DNA of 64,000 bases, from contig OX578280.1 in assembly GCA_951217055.1 (NCBI GenBank), positions 1,364,001 through 1,428,000 on the forward strand, read 5' to 3'. Source of the stretch: Gerris lacustris. Lineage: Eukaryota; Arthropoda; Insecta; Hemiptera; Gerridae. The notes under the pieces are model-generated. The model saw only the letters and a program-made list of their open reading frames with translations. It was not told the DNA's origin and searched no databases. Both the position numbers and the translations under genes were made by a program. Positions 11,795 to 22,239 of this stretch are shown here, in pieces; position 1 is the stretch's first letter; each line of letters begins with the position of its first letter.

Positions 11795-12000
11795 TAGATA
11801 AAATATTGTATGTACCTCGTGAGTAAAGTGCTATTATTCCCCTCGCGATAATTTATCTAGCTAATTAGAGTTATTAAAGAGTCTAATTGCCTCGGCTTCG
11901 CCTCGGGATTTAGGGACCATGGTTCCTTCGCCTTCACCTCAAGAACCAACTTTTTGGCTCAGGGAATAATGGCTTACTTTACTCCCTTGGTGCATAAATA
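11795..12000 (-). repeat. Dispersed repeat family P, copy 1
   Basis: Read on the minus strand it matches 21125-21315: CCAAGGGAG, AAGTTGGTTC, CGAGGCGAAGCCGAGGCAA, AATTATCGCGAGGG and ACAATATTTTA-type blocks in the same order. Short GC-rich inverted motifs (CCTCGGCTTCGCCTCGG) make small hairpins. Non-coding. Confidence 0.7.
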
Positions 12001-12346
12001 AATATTATTTACTACTTGTAAAAGTAAACATAGAACGGTAGTGGATAAATGAAATTAAAAAAGGAAATTAATTTAATAACTTCTCTTAGATTTGATGACA
12101 TGGAACAATAAACTAGTCAAAGCAGATGTTTATGTAAAAAGCTTTATTTTATATTCGTGCTCAACATGTAACGTTACAAAGTACGACGAGAAGACTATGA
12201 GAAAGTTTGAAGGAGGTGTGAAATTCTAAATATCCCTTTTATTAAACTTTTTGGGTGAAGAAATAAGAAAAAGAAAACCTTTGTACTAAGATAAAGATGA
12301 AAATACACTTTTATTTAGTTCCTACCTCTGTCTCTCTTTAAAGGTA

Positions 12347-12351
<5 letters not shown>

Positions 12352-12428
<77 letters not shown>
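12352..12428. repeat. (TA)n microsatellite
   Basis: A 77-bp TA run. Confidence 0.97.
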
Positions 12429-12431
<3 letters not shown>

Positions 12432-13182
12432 CATACACGTGCACAGAAGTTCTTTAGAAGAAAATGAAGGAAATTATATGAAAGTCAGAAGGAGAAAAAG
12501 TTTTTAGCGAGTGTGGGGTGGAATAAGTTGTAAGGAGGGGAAACTCTTTGAAGTATAAGAGGCCTTAGGTTTAGAAAAAAGGGGCAACCTAGAATCAGGT
12601 GATTCAAAATTACACAGGTTCCAATATTACTCAGTACCAAAAGAAATTTCCCCTCCAACTCAAATATATATATAAAAAAAGAAAAAGACTAAGAAATAAA
12701 ATAGGAGGGCGGATAAAGAGTACAAATAAAAAAAAAAAAAGGAAAAAAATAACACATCTAGTATATTTGCTGAAAGGATTTTTACAAGAAAGAATTTTTT
12801 TTTCGAATATGATTGTAAAGAAATAACGATTTCTGACTTTGTTTTTTTCCCCAAAAAAATACATTTTTTTTTTATTTTCATTTTTTATTCTGCAGCTAAA
12901 CTTTATTTTTGGAGCGATTGGTTTTTTCTCACTGATTCTTTTGGTGCTAAAGGATTATTGCATTTTTCTTTTCTTTTGTTCGACGGTCGATCTGTATTTT
13001 AAAGGGTTTAAAGCAATTTTGTGTTTTCTTTTGTATGAAAAACACTAATAAAACAAAAATAGTACAAACCATTTCTTCGATTTGAAAAAAATCATATTCT
13101 AAAAAGAAAAATGGACCAATGCATAATATTATTATAACATAAGAGAAGTTCTATCAGCTATTGCTTCTTTACACAATATAAC

Positions 13183-13184
<2 letters not shown>
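12429..13184. other. Very AT-rich, low-complexity sequence
   Basis: A-rich then T-rich blocks create several lysine- or phenylalanine-rich open frames on both strands between 12599 and 13048. Composition explains all of them, and no domain is visible. Confidence 0.6.

Positions 13185-13252
<68 letters not shown>
13185..13252. repeat. (TA)n microsatellite
   Basis: A 68-bp TA run. Confidence 0.97.
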
Positions 13253-13253
<1 letters not shown>

Positions 13254-13707
13254 CTAATTATCTTATCGCGAGAGAGATAGAAAGAATTAATTTTCAATTA
13301 TTAATTAACAAATTAATTATGTACCTAAGTTTATACGAGATGAATAAAAATAACAATTCGTTATTAAAAGGTTTCTTTTATTAGTTTATAATTTCTTTGT
13401 TTAGTCCTACTCCTCTTGAATATTTGAGCGTTAGATCATCTGGAAAACGACTTATATGGTTTTCATCAGTATTTGAATTAGCTGTCTAAACATAAATGTT
13501 GATATACATTTAAAATATCAGGTTACAAGCTTCTTCACAGACAACACGTAGGTAATATATTTTAGAGTATGAAGACCTTAAAATGTTTAATATACCTTTC
13601 TGTATGTTGGTCAGGAGGTCCTTGGCAGCTCGTATCAGTAGAATGAAACGATATTAATGGGTAGTTGGTTATGTGAGGAGGTGATTGGCTTTGTATATTA
13701 ATTGTAA

Positions 13708-13845
13708 GGTTAGAGATGGTTAGAGGTGGTTAGAGGTGGTTAGAGGGGGTTAGAAGTTGTTAGAGGTGGTTAGAAGTGGTTAGAGGTTGTTAGAAGTTGT
13801 TAGAGGTGATTAGAGGTGGTTAGAGGTGGTTAGAGGTGGTTAGAT
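13708..13845 (+). repeat. 10-bp minisatellite GGTTAGAGGT, locus 1
   Basis: About 14 tandem decamers, consensus GGTTAGAGGT, with single-base variants (GGTTAGAAGT, GGTTAGAGGG). The same unit forms arrays at 39571-39988 and, on the other strand, 60980-61444. Confidence 0.93.
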
Positions 13846-14554
13846 GTACAAGCTATTACGCCATGGATTTACTCAAAGTAAAAATGTGAGAAATATAACT
13901 CATTTTAAAAATGCATAGTTGAATAGCAATAATTCTTCAATAAAGTACCATTCATAATAATGTTAGGTATGTTAACAACCCGAGCTTATATTCAATTATT
14001 TATTATTTCTAAATACACCAGCTAATTGCGTTTAACAATTAACATCATAAGTACATCGGGGGGGGGGGGGGGGGGGGAAGAGAAACGACAACAATACTGC
14101 ATATTATTACAATAATTAATAAAATAAAAAGAATAGACTGAGTTCACAGAAATTTCTCAAGTTAACCTTGATGGGAAAAAGTGAACAGTACAGAGTGCAT
14201 TGTTCTCTAGCTCACATACACGCTATAAATACTATCTGTTCACTACAATAACTAAGGTATTTTTAAATGTTTAACGTCGAAGCATACTTCGAGTATTATT
14301 ATTATTATAAGAAGATCTGTCACGTAGAATAGTTAGACTGGCATTTTATAACTAGAGATTTCTATTAGAATTGCAAATGAAATTTGACTTTACTTTGCCA
14401 ACAGCTTGTGAAGTGCACATTATGTTATTTAGGTTTTTAGTACGTACGCACAAATAGTATAAGTCTTCTTTAAGTTTAAATGAACAATAACGTCGTCTGA
14501 CGGCAAGAGACGAACAATATATATTAGACTCAACATCATTCTTCTTCAAAAGTT
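13846..14554. other. Unassigned sequence with poly-G tract
   Basis: A run of about 20 G lies at 14058-14077. Otherwise AT-rich and non-coding. Confidence 0.5.
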
Positions 14555-15176
14555 GGTCCGAGACAACTCAGACAAACTATCTCGTATACCTACGAGTTCA
14601 TAATTACTTAGCCCAGTGTATTCCATTTATTAGTGTTCGAAAGTACATATACATTTAATTATTATTGAATATTTTATCAAAATTTGTCATAAAAATAACT
14701 TCTCCTCGGCGGGGAATCGCATCTGGCCTCTCTCCATCCACGTTTAAAGCTATTTTCTCAGGAACTAGATTTTTCCCGCGAAAACGACTTATATCGTTAG
14801 ATTTGTATTTAAATGGGCTAGATTTTAGAATTTTTTTTATAATAATCGTCGAAACCGTTTTCGAGATTTTTTTTAATTTTTTCATTTTGTTCGGAATTTT
14901 TGGGAGGCAGCTCCCCCAAATTTGGAGCTAAAATTAATTTCTTGATTCCGACTCGGGGTATGATTTTTCTGAACATGTATGTCAAATATCGTCAAAATCG
15001 GCCCAGTATAGTTTAGGCTCAAGCCGTCTGAACAGACAGACGACAGAGAAAGGACAGATATTTTTTAAACACCACTTTTTTGGACTCAGGGGACCTCACA
15101 GGAAAACGTATAAACCCATTAAAATCGAATTTTTGCGCTATAACAATACTTTCTCTTTATATGAGATTGTAAAAAG
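14555..15176 (+). repeat. Dispersed repeat family A, near full-length copy
   Basis: The order along the copy is: start CCGAGACAACTCAGACAAAC; antisense tRNA-like T-arm (GGGGAATCGCATCTGGCCTC, B-box complement); CTCAGGAACTAGATTTTTCC; CGTCAAAATCGGCCCAGTAT; a CAGACAGACGACAGA run; TTTTTTGGACTCAGGGGACC; and the end CAATACTTTCTCTTTATATG with a weak hairpin. It closely matches 49455-50062. No open frame longer than 90 codons. Confidence 0.85.
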
Positions 15177-15483
15177 AAATCGTCTTACTGTATCGTTTAT
15201 ATTTTAGCTGAGACGGCAGTTTGCGACGGTTAAATTAGATCTAATCTTATAGAACGTAAATAATTTAACTGGGGAAAAAAATTAATATTGTTTTGTCGGA
15301 AGAGAACTCAATGATAATTCAATTAAAACGTATTTATGTTGATGAAATTCTGAATTTCGAGTTATAAAGAATTCTTTCGAGAGTTTGAAAAATCAAAAAA
15401 GGCTCTTCCTTTACCACCGGTAGAGTCGGGAGTAATAGGTTAACTCGTAATACTATAAAACTCAAAAAACAATGCGGTAAACA

Positions 15484-15725
15484 TATGGCAGGCATTGATG
15501 CTGGACTAAACAGACATCTCCCCCTGGTTGGTCCAGCTAAGAGCCCGCAGGCTGTGTGAGCAAGAGGATGAAATCCCCTCTCTCCTTATCAGCAACTTCC
15601 CTGCATTAACTCGCCTCTGGTGGCAAATCTTTGGCTTAGCCATTTCCTCTACTGAAGAACTAAGATTAGTTCACCTAAGCAAGGTCTTCAGTTTCTGTGG
15701 GTCCTTTAGCCTGCTTAGTGAATAG
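15484..15725 (+). pseudogene. Degenerate LINE ORF2 C-terminal fragment
   Basis: One frame reads GLNRHLPLVG upstream. A shifted frame from about 15528 reads LRARRLCEQEDEIPSLLI, then FPALTRLWWQIFGL and STEELRLVHLSKVFSF. This order (NRHL, RLC-x-x-E-DE, CPALxRLR-like, EELxxLxLSKxLSF) matches the region after RNase H in I/Jockey/R1-type non-LTR retrotransposons. A zinc-binding cysteine is replaced by asparagine (SNFPAL), a frameshift separates the two parts, and a stop precedes the second. It is a dead 5'-truncated copy followed by a poly-A tract at about 15842-15857. Family assignment is from memory of the motif pattern and is moderate. Confidence 0.6.
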
Positions 15726-15841
15726 TGTACTATAACAAGGTTTACTACACATGACTTGCATGTGAGGTATTACAACTACCAACTTTACTTTTAAGACCTC
15801 CAGGATAAAAAATAGATAAAAATATTATAACAATGTTTACT

Positions 15842-15857
15842 AAAAAAAAAAAAAAAA
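15842..15857 (+). other. Poly-A tract downstream of LINE fragment
   Basis: A run of 16 A about 115 bp after the end of the LINE-like frame. It may be the old poly-A tail of that insertion. Confidence 0.4.
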
Positions 15858-16275
15858 GGTATTATAATTATTATGAGAAACAGCATTCATTACATAATAT
15901 ATAATGTATTAGTTTCGAATTATTCAAACTAAAATATAATCAACTTAAATATTTTAAAAGTAAATTTGAAAGGAAGATCAAAGTAAAAAAAGTTAATACA
16001 AAGTAGAAACAGCATCGTAGGTATTATTAAAGGTTATTTTCTGTCATTAAGGTATTATTAAAGCTAAGAAATAAATAGCAACACTTTAACTGAGATTAAA
16101 CACCAAAATTCCTCTTAACAATGATAAGGTTTATTTCACAAATAAAAGTGTGAAGGCGATAAAGAAACGAAATAATGAATGAAGTAAGGAGGGGAAAAAC
16201 ACTGATAACCTTTATAAATATTAAATAAAGGAGGGGGAGGTGTGTCATTTAATAAGTTTAATATTTAAGCATTAA

Positions 16276-16498
16276 TAGAATCAATAATTTCAATTTTTAA
16301 GTTTTTGGTAGTTTTCATACTACGGAAAGTTAAATTTTAATTTAGCAAATTATAATTATTATTAACTACGGGAAACAGACAGTGAAAAATACTATATAGA
16401 GGCCCGTGGTTCAAATCCCGGCGCTGGAGTGTATTTTTCACTGTCTGTTTCCCGTAGTTAATAATAATCATAATTTGATTTAAATTAGAATCAATAAT
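16276..16498 (+). mobile_element. Palindromic SINE with 13-bp target-site duplication
   Basis: TAGAATCAATAAT flanks the element at 16276-16288 and 16486-16498. The element (16289-16485) contains two inverted arms, ATTAACTACGGGAAACAGAC and its reverse, closing over a tRNA-like T-arm (AGGCCCGTGGTTCAAATCCC, B box). The outer end TTTTTAAGTTTTTGGTAG is shared with the copy at 51068-51211 in reverse orientation. The long, variable-length duplication and the B box fit target-primed retroposition. The inverted arms around the promoter remnant are unusual for a SINE. Confidence 0.8.
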
Positions 16499-16736
16499 GT
16501 TGAGATTAATTCAGCAGAATAATTTAATAAACACGTATGAAGCTATAAAGTCAACACAATAGTTTTATATATCACAAAGGAAGTAAAAAAGGACAAGGTT
16601 TTGTTGAATTACTGTCAATCACAAACTGTTTGATGGTTTCCTTCAAAACTCTGTTCAGTTGTATCCTCTGATTCTCTTCTCCAGCATTGACAGGTAAGGA
16701 TACGGTGACAGCCAGTTACTGTCATATGAACATTTG

Positions 16737-17276
16737 AGAAGAGACAGTTTCGCCATATGAAAGTTTTTGTGGAGAAACAGTTTTGCTTTATGAAAGTTTC
16801 TATGGAGAGACATTTTCACCTTATGGACGTGTTTGTGGAGAGACATTTTCACCTTATGAACGTGTTTGTGGAGAGGCATTTTCACCTTATGAACGTGTTT
16901 GTGGAGAGGCATTGTCACCTTATGAACGTGTTTGTGGAGAGACATTTTCACCTTATGAACGTGTTTGTGGAGAGGCATTTTCACCTTATGAACGTGTTTG
17001 TGGAGAGACATTTTCACCTTATGAACGTGTTTGTGGAGAGACAGTTTCACCTTATGAACGTGTTTGTGGAGAGACATTTTCACCTTATGAACGTGTTTGT
17101 GGAGAGACAGTTTCACCTTATGAACGTGTTTGTGGAGAGACAGTTTCACCTTATGAACGTGTTTGTGGAGAGACAGTTTCACCTTATGAACGTGTCTGTT
17201 GAGAGGCAGTTTTGCCATATAATATTTGTGTGGAAAACAGATTTTCCTTATAAATGTTTTTGTGGAGAGACAGTTT
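16737..17276. repeat. 33-bp minisatellite, about 16 units
   Basis: The unit contains CACCTTATGAACGTGTTTGT and GGAGAGACATTTT. Units in the centre differ only at ACATTTT/GCATTTT/ACAGTTT positions, and edge units are more diverged. Because 33 is divisible by three and the unit lacks stops in several frames, open frames of 139-187 codons arise on both strands, each an 11-residue repeat (for example FVERHFHLMNV, CGETFSPYERV, or KLSLHKHVHKV on the minus strand). No signal peptide, flanking exon or start context supports translation, so I treat it as non-coding. Confidence 0.9.
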
Positions 17277-17343
17277 CTTATTTATTACTTAAGTTTTAAT
17301 ATTTTGTTTGACACCAAGTAAAATTTTTAACTAATTTATAAAC

Positions 17344-17566
17344 TATATACTCGTAATGAAACACCCAGGTACAATCTAAGGTCTAGGAAACCAGTATAAA
17401 TACGCCGTTCTTCTCTCCAGTATATCCTGTGTTTGCTTCGAGTAAACACCACGATGCACCACACCCCTGAAGATGCTTCCAGCAGAGGAAGCGAAACGTC
17501 GGACTTCACCCCCTTCGTGACGCGGATTCCACCGGAAAACCAACCTGTTTATTATATACTCGTAAT
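17344..17566 (+). mobile_element. Short retroposed insertion with 14-bp target-site duplication
   Basis: TATATACTCGTAAT occurs at 17344-17357 and 17553-17566. Between them lies a 195-bp, GC-richer unit ending in CCAACCTGTTTA. It includes CTGAAGA (17467-17473), a GCTTCC...GGAAGC helix and GAAAC (17493-17497), a hammerhead-like core that also resembles motifs near the ends of Penelope-like and other retroelements. It is a SINE or a 5'-truncated retroelement end; no coding sequence. Confidence 0.75.
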
Positions 17567-18100
17567 CATAATTTAAACCTTTCATAATATTCTTCATTAC
17601 ATGATCCTAACCAAAGGATTTGGAATTATAATAAACGCTAGTTATGTACCATTATAAAATAGTTTCACAGTTCACTTGAGCGAATGAATTTAAAACGAAT
17701 CGGAGAATGCAGAACCACCTCTACTTAATGTTTGCCCAATCAGGTATTCTGAATTTAAAGCGGATCATGATTAAAACGGATTTAGTCAAGAGATTCTGTT
17801 GGATTTTAGGGGGAAAACGTTTAACTGGATTTATAAACATCGTGGAACTAGCATTTTATTACCTAAAACATCCTGGAGTCAAACCTGTAACAGTCGTGAC
17901 TAAAGCGAACCGAGAAATTCAAATAGCCTTGGAAAATTACCTCTAAACGGTTTGAAACAAGTTTGAAAATTGAAAACTACTTTGATACGACATTATCCGT
18001 GTAAATGGTTAACAAGGTAACTGCACTAAACCACTATTACGTGTACGCCGTTTTAACAAAAAAAAAAAAAAATAATAAAAAAATAGTGCACAGGTAAAAA
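17567..18100. other. Unassigned sequence
   Basis: A 79-codon frame at 17707-17946 on the plus strand has no recognisable features. I do not call it a gene. A poly-A tract lies at about 18058-18072. Confidence 0.4.
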
Positions 18101-18605
18101 TAGACTGCCAATTAGTGTACATTAGTGCACATAACTTCCTCGTATCCAATCACATAAATTATTGATTTTATGCTTTTACAAGCCATTATTGTCTAATTTA
18201 ATTAATTGTTCCTCCATGTTGCTTTCGAGTTTACCGAAGGTAACAGAAGCTATTTGATCTTTCTGAAGAACGAAAATATTTTGCCTCCGATTTCAAAAAT
18301 TCCAAGACAGAAATCCGTTTGAGACATCAGAGAACAATTTTGGTTCCGTCTATCTTTCGTTTTGTCGTCTGTCGCTCAATTTTTGCGGACCACAATCTTA
18401 AAAACAACATGTCCGATTTTAATGGTATTTCTATGGTAGGTTATAATTTGCCCAATGTTGATCCCATATAAGGTTCAACCATCTGCGCTCATTTAATTGT
18501 CTTCTCATGCACACAAACATACATTTATTTACACCTATATATCTTCCAAAGAACTCATGTGACGGTTTATCGAAAGTAGACCACAGAGCACCAAATTAAT
18601 TTCAA
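18101..18605 (-). repeat. Family E copy with start module attached in opposite orientation
   Basis: 18101-18215 is the family E start module (AGACTGCCAATTAGTGT, ACTTCCTCGTATCC) in plus orientation. From about 18221 the E end follows in reverse: terminal hairpin segment (TTTACCGAAGGTAAC), AAATTCCAAGACAGAAATCC, a degenerate GTCTGTCG run, then TGCACACAAACATACATT. The same joint in mirror image occurs at 52330-52665. Non-coding. Confidence 0.7.
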
Positions 18606-18815
18606 CCGTCTGTACTGCTGCATCTCTACATTCAAGCATCCTTTCTAATACCCACAGAGCAAATATCGTTTCCCTCACTACCTAGCCATGATATAAATCA
18701 TAACGCTGATAATTATAGTATTCATTATTTTAATAAGATATCTTTCAACCTGTTTTCATATCATCTGTAATTTCACTGTAATCAAGAGAGGGATGTAATG
18801 AATTCGACAGTAAGG

Positions 18816-19440
18816 CTTATTTTTTTACATTATTTGAGATACTATTATTACTTTTCCTAACTACTAATAGTAGGAAAAGTATTGTTTTCACAAAAAAATT
18901 TGATTTCGAGATTTCAACGGAATTATCCGTTTTAGGTGTTTTTAAGACCTCCTGAGTGGTTTTCAGCATGACGTATGTATGTGTGTGTGTGTGTGTGTGT
19001 GTTATCATCGTAGCACCCAAGGTATTTAACCTAGAGAGTTGAAACTTGGCAGAAAAATCAGTCCTAACCTTTAGTTGTGCCGCCCGGAAAATCAACTTTT
19101 TCCGCCATCTTGAACCCAGTTTGCTGAGTCAGCAAAAATTTAAAAAAATCGTGATAAATCGAAAATGGTCCTGATCGAGTTGAAATTAGGCTCGAATGTA
19201 CCTCTTTGTATGACAAACAAACCCACTAAATTTAATTTTGATTTTGGCCGCCATTTTGAAGTAATCAATTTTTAAATTTTTAAACTTTGACGGTTAATAA
19301 TACTGAAATTACATATTATAGGTTTTTGACTTATAGCATATCGTTGGAAACGGAAAACATTAAGGAACAAATATAAAAAAAACCCGATGAAATTCTATTA
19401 ATTACTTAGTTTAAAAGTTATAAGTGAATATAATTATTTA
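18816..19440 (-). repeat. Dispersed repeat family F, copy 1
   Basis: Read in reverse it matches 22240-22915. The terminal hairpin is ACTTTTCCTA...TAGGAAAAGT (about 18849-18881). Then come GGAATTATCCGTTTTAGGTG, a (TG)n run at about 18977-19002 where the other copy has CAGA units, GTTGAAACTTGG, GCCGCCCGGAAAATCAACTT and CCGCCATCTTGAACCCAGTT. No protein capacity. Confidence 0.8.
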
Positions 19441-19606
19441 TTAGTGCGATAATTTTTATGACGTCAAAGTTTGTTTACATTTGTCAAAATACCGCCAAAC
19501 TTCAAATAATTAAATAAAATATAAGTATTAAAAATAAGGTTTTTATTAAAAGAATGATAATAATTAATATAAAAATGCCATTTTTCAAAACTGGTCTTCA
19601 AAAATT

Positions 19607-19609
<3 letters not shown>

Positions 19610-19643
<34 letters not shown>

Positions 19644-20225
19644 TTTCTGTATTGTTTGTTCACCTTAGTTGTATCTATGTGCAAAATTTGGGGAAGATTG
19701 AATGAAGATAAGTGGTTCAACATTGGGGTAATAGGTGTGCGATGAAACTTGAAAAGCAAATAAATTTGACGCCATTTTTTTTTTTTTTTTTTTTTTTTTG
19801 GTTTCTGTATTCTTCACCTTAGTTGTATCTATGTGCAAAATTTGGGGAAGATTGATTCACGGTAAGTGGTTCAACATTGGGGTAATAGGTGTGCGATGAA
19901 ACTTGAAAAGCAAATAAATTTGACGCCATTTTTTTTTTTTTTTTTTTTTTTTTGGTTTCTGTATTCTTCACCTTAGTTGTATCTATGTGCAAAATTTGAG
20001 GAATATTGAATCACGGGAAGTGGTTCAAAATTGGGGAAACGGAAATGTGCGATGAAACTTACAAAGCAAAGTAATATAAGACCAGTAATAAATCAGTTTG
20101 TTTAGAACGGTCACCCATCCAAGTACTGACTACGTCCAATGCTGCTTCCTCCTGCTGCTTCGCAGCAGGAGAGGCCACTGTGGTGGCCTCTGAAGTGAGG
20201 AAAAGTTCCGAGGTACCCAGTACCC
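19610..20225 (-). mobile_element. 5S rRNA-derived retroposon with a threefold tandem body
   Basis: On the minus strand, 20147 to 20109 reads AAGCAGCATTGGACGTAGTC then AGTACTTGGATGGGTGACC, the internal control region of 5S rRNA (box A start to box C). Upstream of it are two perfect hairpins (arms CTCCTGCTGC and GAGGCCAC). Downstream, the body (TTTCATCGCACA ... TACAGAAACC) ends in poly-A and is repeated with an exact 154-bp period, marked by GCAAAATTTG at 19681, 19835 and 19989. Poly-A tracts (T on the plus strand) lie at about 19612-19641, 19777-19799 and 19931-19953. This fits a 5S-headed SINE whose body and tail were amplified in tandem. Confidence 0.75.
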
Positions 20226-21124
20226 GATTTTTTTTATATTATGCAAATATTTTACGACGGTATTTTTTAAACAATTCAAAACATAGAACAGGAAGAATAA
20301 AATTACACAAACCTTTTCTATTATATATTAAAATATAAATTGAATTCAAGGGAACAGTAGTTTTTTTTAAATAAAATAATAATATTTCTATTTTATTTAT
20401 AAACCTAAATCGATAAAAATGACATTACCAAAATATACAATATATTATATTATGTACATAATAAAAAAAAAAATAAAAAAAAATAGAAAACCGGAAGGTC
20501 TGTCTTGTCAGTCATACAGTGAAGATAAAAAGCGTCAAGTTTTTTCCCCTTATTTTTATATTGACATTAATAAGCACCAAGTGATGCGTGTCGAGCTTTA
20601 TAAAATAATATAGTACATTGATGTATGCGAAATCAAAAGTAATATCCACGTGACCTTCTTGCTTTAATATTATGCTTTTAAAAAAAAATGAATCAACTAC
20701 ATTTTGGTATTGGGCAAGAGACTTAATGTAAAACGAAGGTCTAACCTCGGTCAGATGCTTTTAAAAGCGACATTACCTTTTCGTTTTTATAAATAAAATA
20801 TTAATCAAATTTAATCACATTTTTTTTAAAGGACGACAACAGCTACTGACGACTATTCATTTATAATTACACTAATTCTATAAAAATAAATAAAAAATTA
20901 TCATGATTAATTCATAAAGCAATTTAATAACTTTATTTGATTCCACCTCAATTCTTACCAGTAATTAGTTGTTGAATAGAACTATTAATTGATAATTAAT
21001 TATAAAATAAATTATAGACTTACTAAAAGAAGACACTTGTTAACAATGAATCAAAATAGTTCCTGATGAAAGAAAATTGATAATTTACCTGCAACAGAAA
21101 GAGAGAAGGAAATGAATAATAAAT
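20226..21124. other. Unassigned AT-rich sequence
   Basis: Low-complexity AT-rich DNA. The 64-codon frame at 20419-20613 crosses an A-rich stretch and has no recognisable domain. Confidence 0.5.
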
Positions 21125-21895
21125 AGTTATTTACCCACCAAGGGAGGAAAGTAAGTGATTGCACCCTGAGCGATGAAGTTGGTTCCTGAGGCGAAGCCGA
21201 GGCAACCATAGCGTTCACTCCCGAGGCAGAGCCGAGGGAGTTAATTATCGCGAGGGTGCAAGTGATTTTTACTCCCAAGGCACGTACAAGATTTTACCTC
21301 CAGAAGGGAGAAAAAATATGGAAATATTTCAATTTTAAATTACGTTATTCAACAAAAAATTCATAGGTTTGTACTTATTTTTTGAAAAATATAGTTAGAT
21401 ATAATATTAACATTTCTCTAAATAAGTTTAATCACGTTAGAATTAAATTATAGATAATAATTATTTGAATTTCAATGCTAAAATTAAATGGGAGAATCAG
21501 CTGGAAGCTGAGTCGTGTATTGAATGGTGTTTACAACTGATGTATTTAAATATGAATTAGTTAATCTACATTTAGAAATTATATTTCCACCTTTAATATG
21601 TTTGTTTCTTTTACTGATGAATCACTATGGCAACCGTTTTAGAGGTTACATGACATGTGTGAAGATGACATTATAGATTTCGTCATTAAACAAAAGTTAG
21701 TAAATGAAATGTGTATTAGCACCAAGCTTATTTACTTGTGCTTTATCTAGGGCAACACTGGAGGGAATCATGAGAGTTCATGATTCCCTTATTTTTCATT
21801 ACTCCCTGTTTAACCCGACCGGGTGCAATGAGTAACTTCCCTCCCTGTAAACTAGGGAGGAAAGTCCACTTTTTCTCCCCGCTGGAGGTAAAATA
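21125..21895 (+). repeat. Dispersed repeat family P, copy 2 with distal related arm
   Basis: 21125-21315 matches 11795-12000 reversed (CCAAGGGAGGAAAGTAAG, GCGAAGCCGAGGC, AATTATCGCGAGGGTG, TTTTACCTCCAGAAGGGAG). A related arm at about 21735-21895 has AGGGAGGAAAGT and TCTCCCCGCTGGAGGTAAAAT and contains a perfect hairpin GGGAATCATGA-GAGT-TCATGATTCCC (21763-21788). The two arms may bound one element of about 770 bp; the middle is AT-rich without coding sequence. Confidence 0.6.
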
Positions 21896-22099
21896 AATTA
21901 TTTGTTTTTAAATTAAGTATTGTCTAAAGTCTCTTGTTGCCTAAAGCTTTATAATGAATAGTTTATTAGTTATAATTTTGTGGCAAAGTTATTCTTGGTA
22001 ATAAATCCAGTTCCAAAAGGAAAGTTAGGACAGGTTGTAAGCTATAAGTTATCAACAAAAAGATCAAGGTTTATAAATGCTTAAAACAGGATTAAGTCG

Positions 22100-22103
<4 letters not shown>

Positions 22104-22189
<86 letters not shown>
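22104..22189. repeat. (TA)n microsatellite followed by (GT)n
   Basis: An 86-bp TA run, then about 8 GT units. Confidence 0.97.
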
Positions 22190-22192
<3 letters not shown>

Positions 22193-22239
22193 CGTGTGTG
22201 TGTGTATACAGTGTGTCCTCGAATCGACGTATACTGATA

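Noticed and set aside
12599..13048. Overlapping Lys-rich and Phe-rich open frames on both strands
   Set aside because: Produced by A-rich and T-rich runs; no domain, no splice or start context.
13708..13845. Telomeric repeat
   Set aside because: The unit is a 10-mer, not TTAGG, and the arrays are short and interstitial.
16783..17202. A zinc-finger-like protein suggested by repeated CGETFSPYERV
   Set aside because: There is one Cys per 11 residues and no C2H2 spacing; the frame is one of several equally open ones.
16737..17276. A CRISPR-like array
   Set aside because: Units are contiguous 33-mers with no variable spacers; it is a minisatellite in an animal genome.
20109..20147. A functional 5S rRNA gene
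   Set aside because: Only the internal promoter part is 5S-like; the 5' half and 3' end do not match 5S rRNA.
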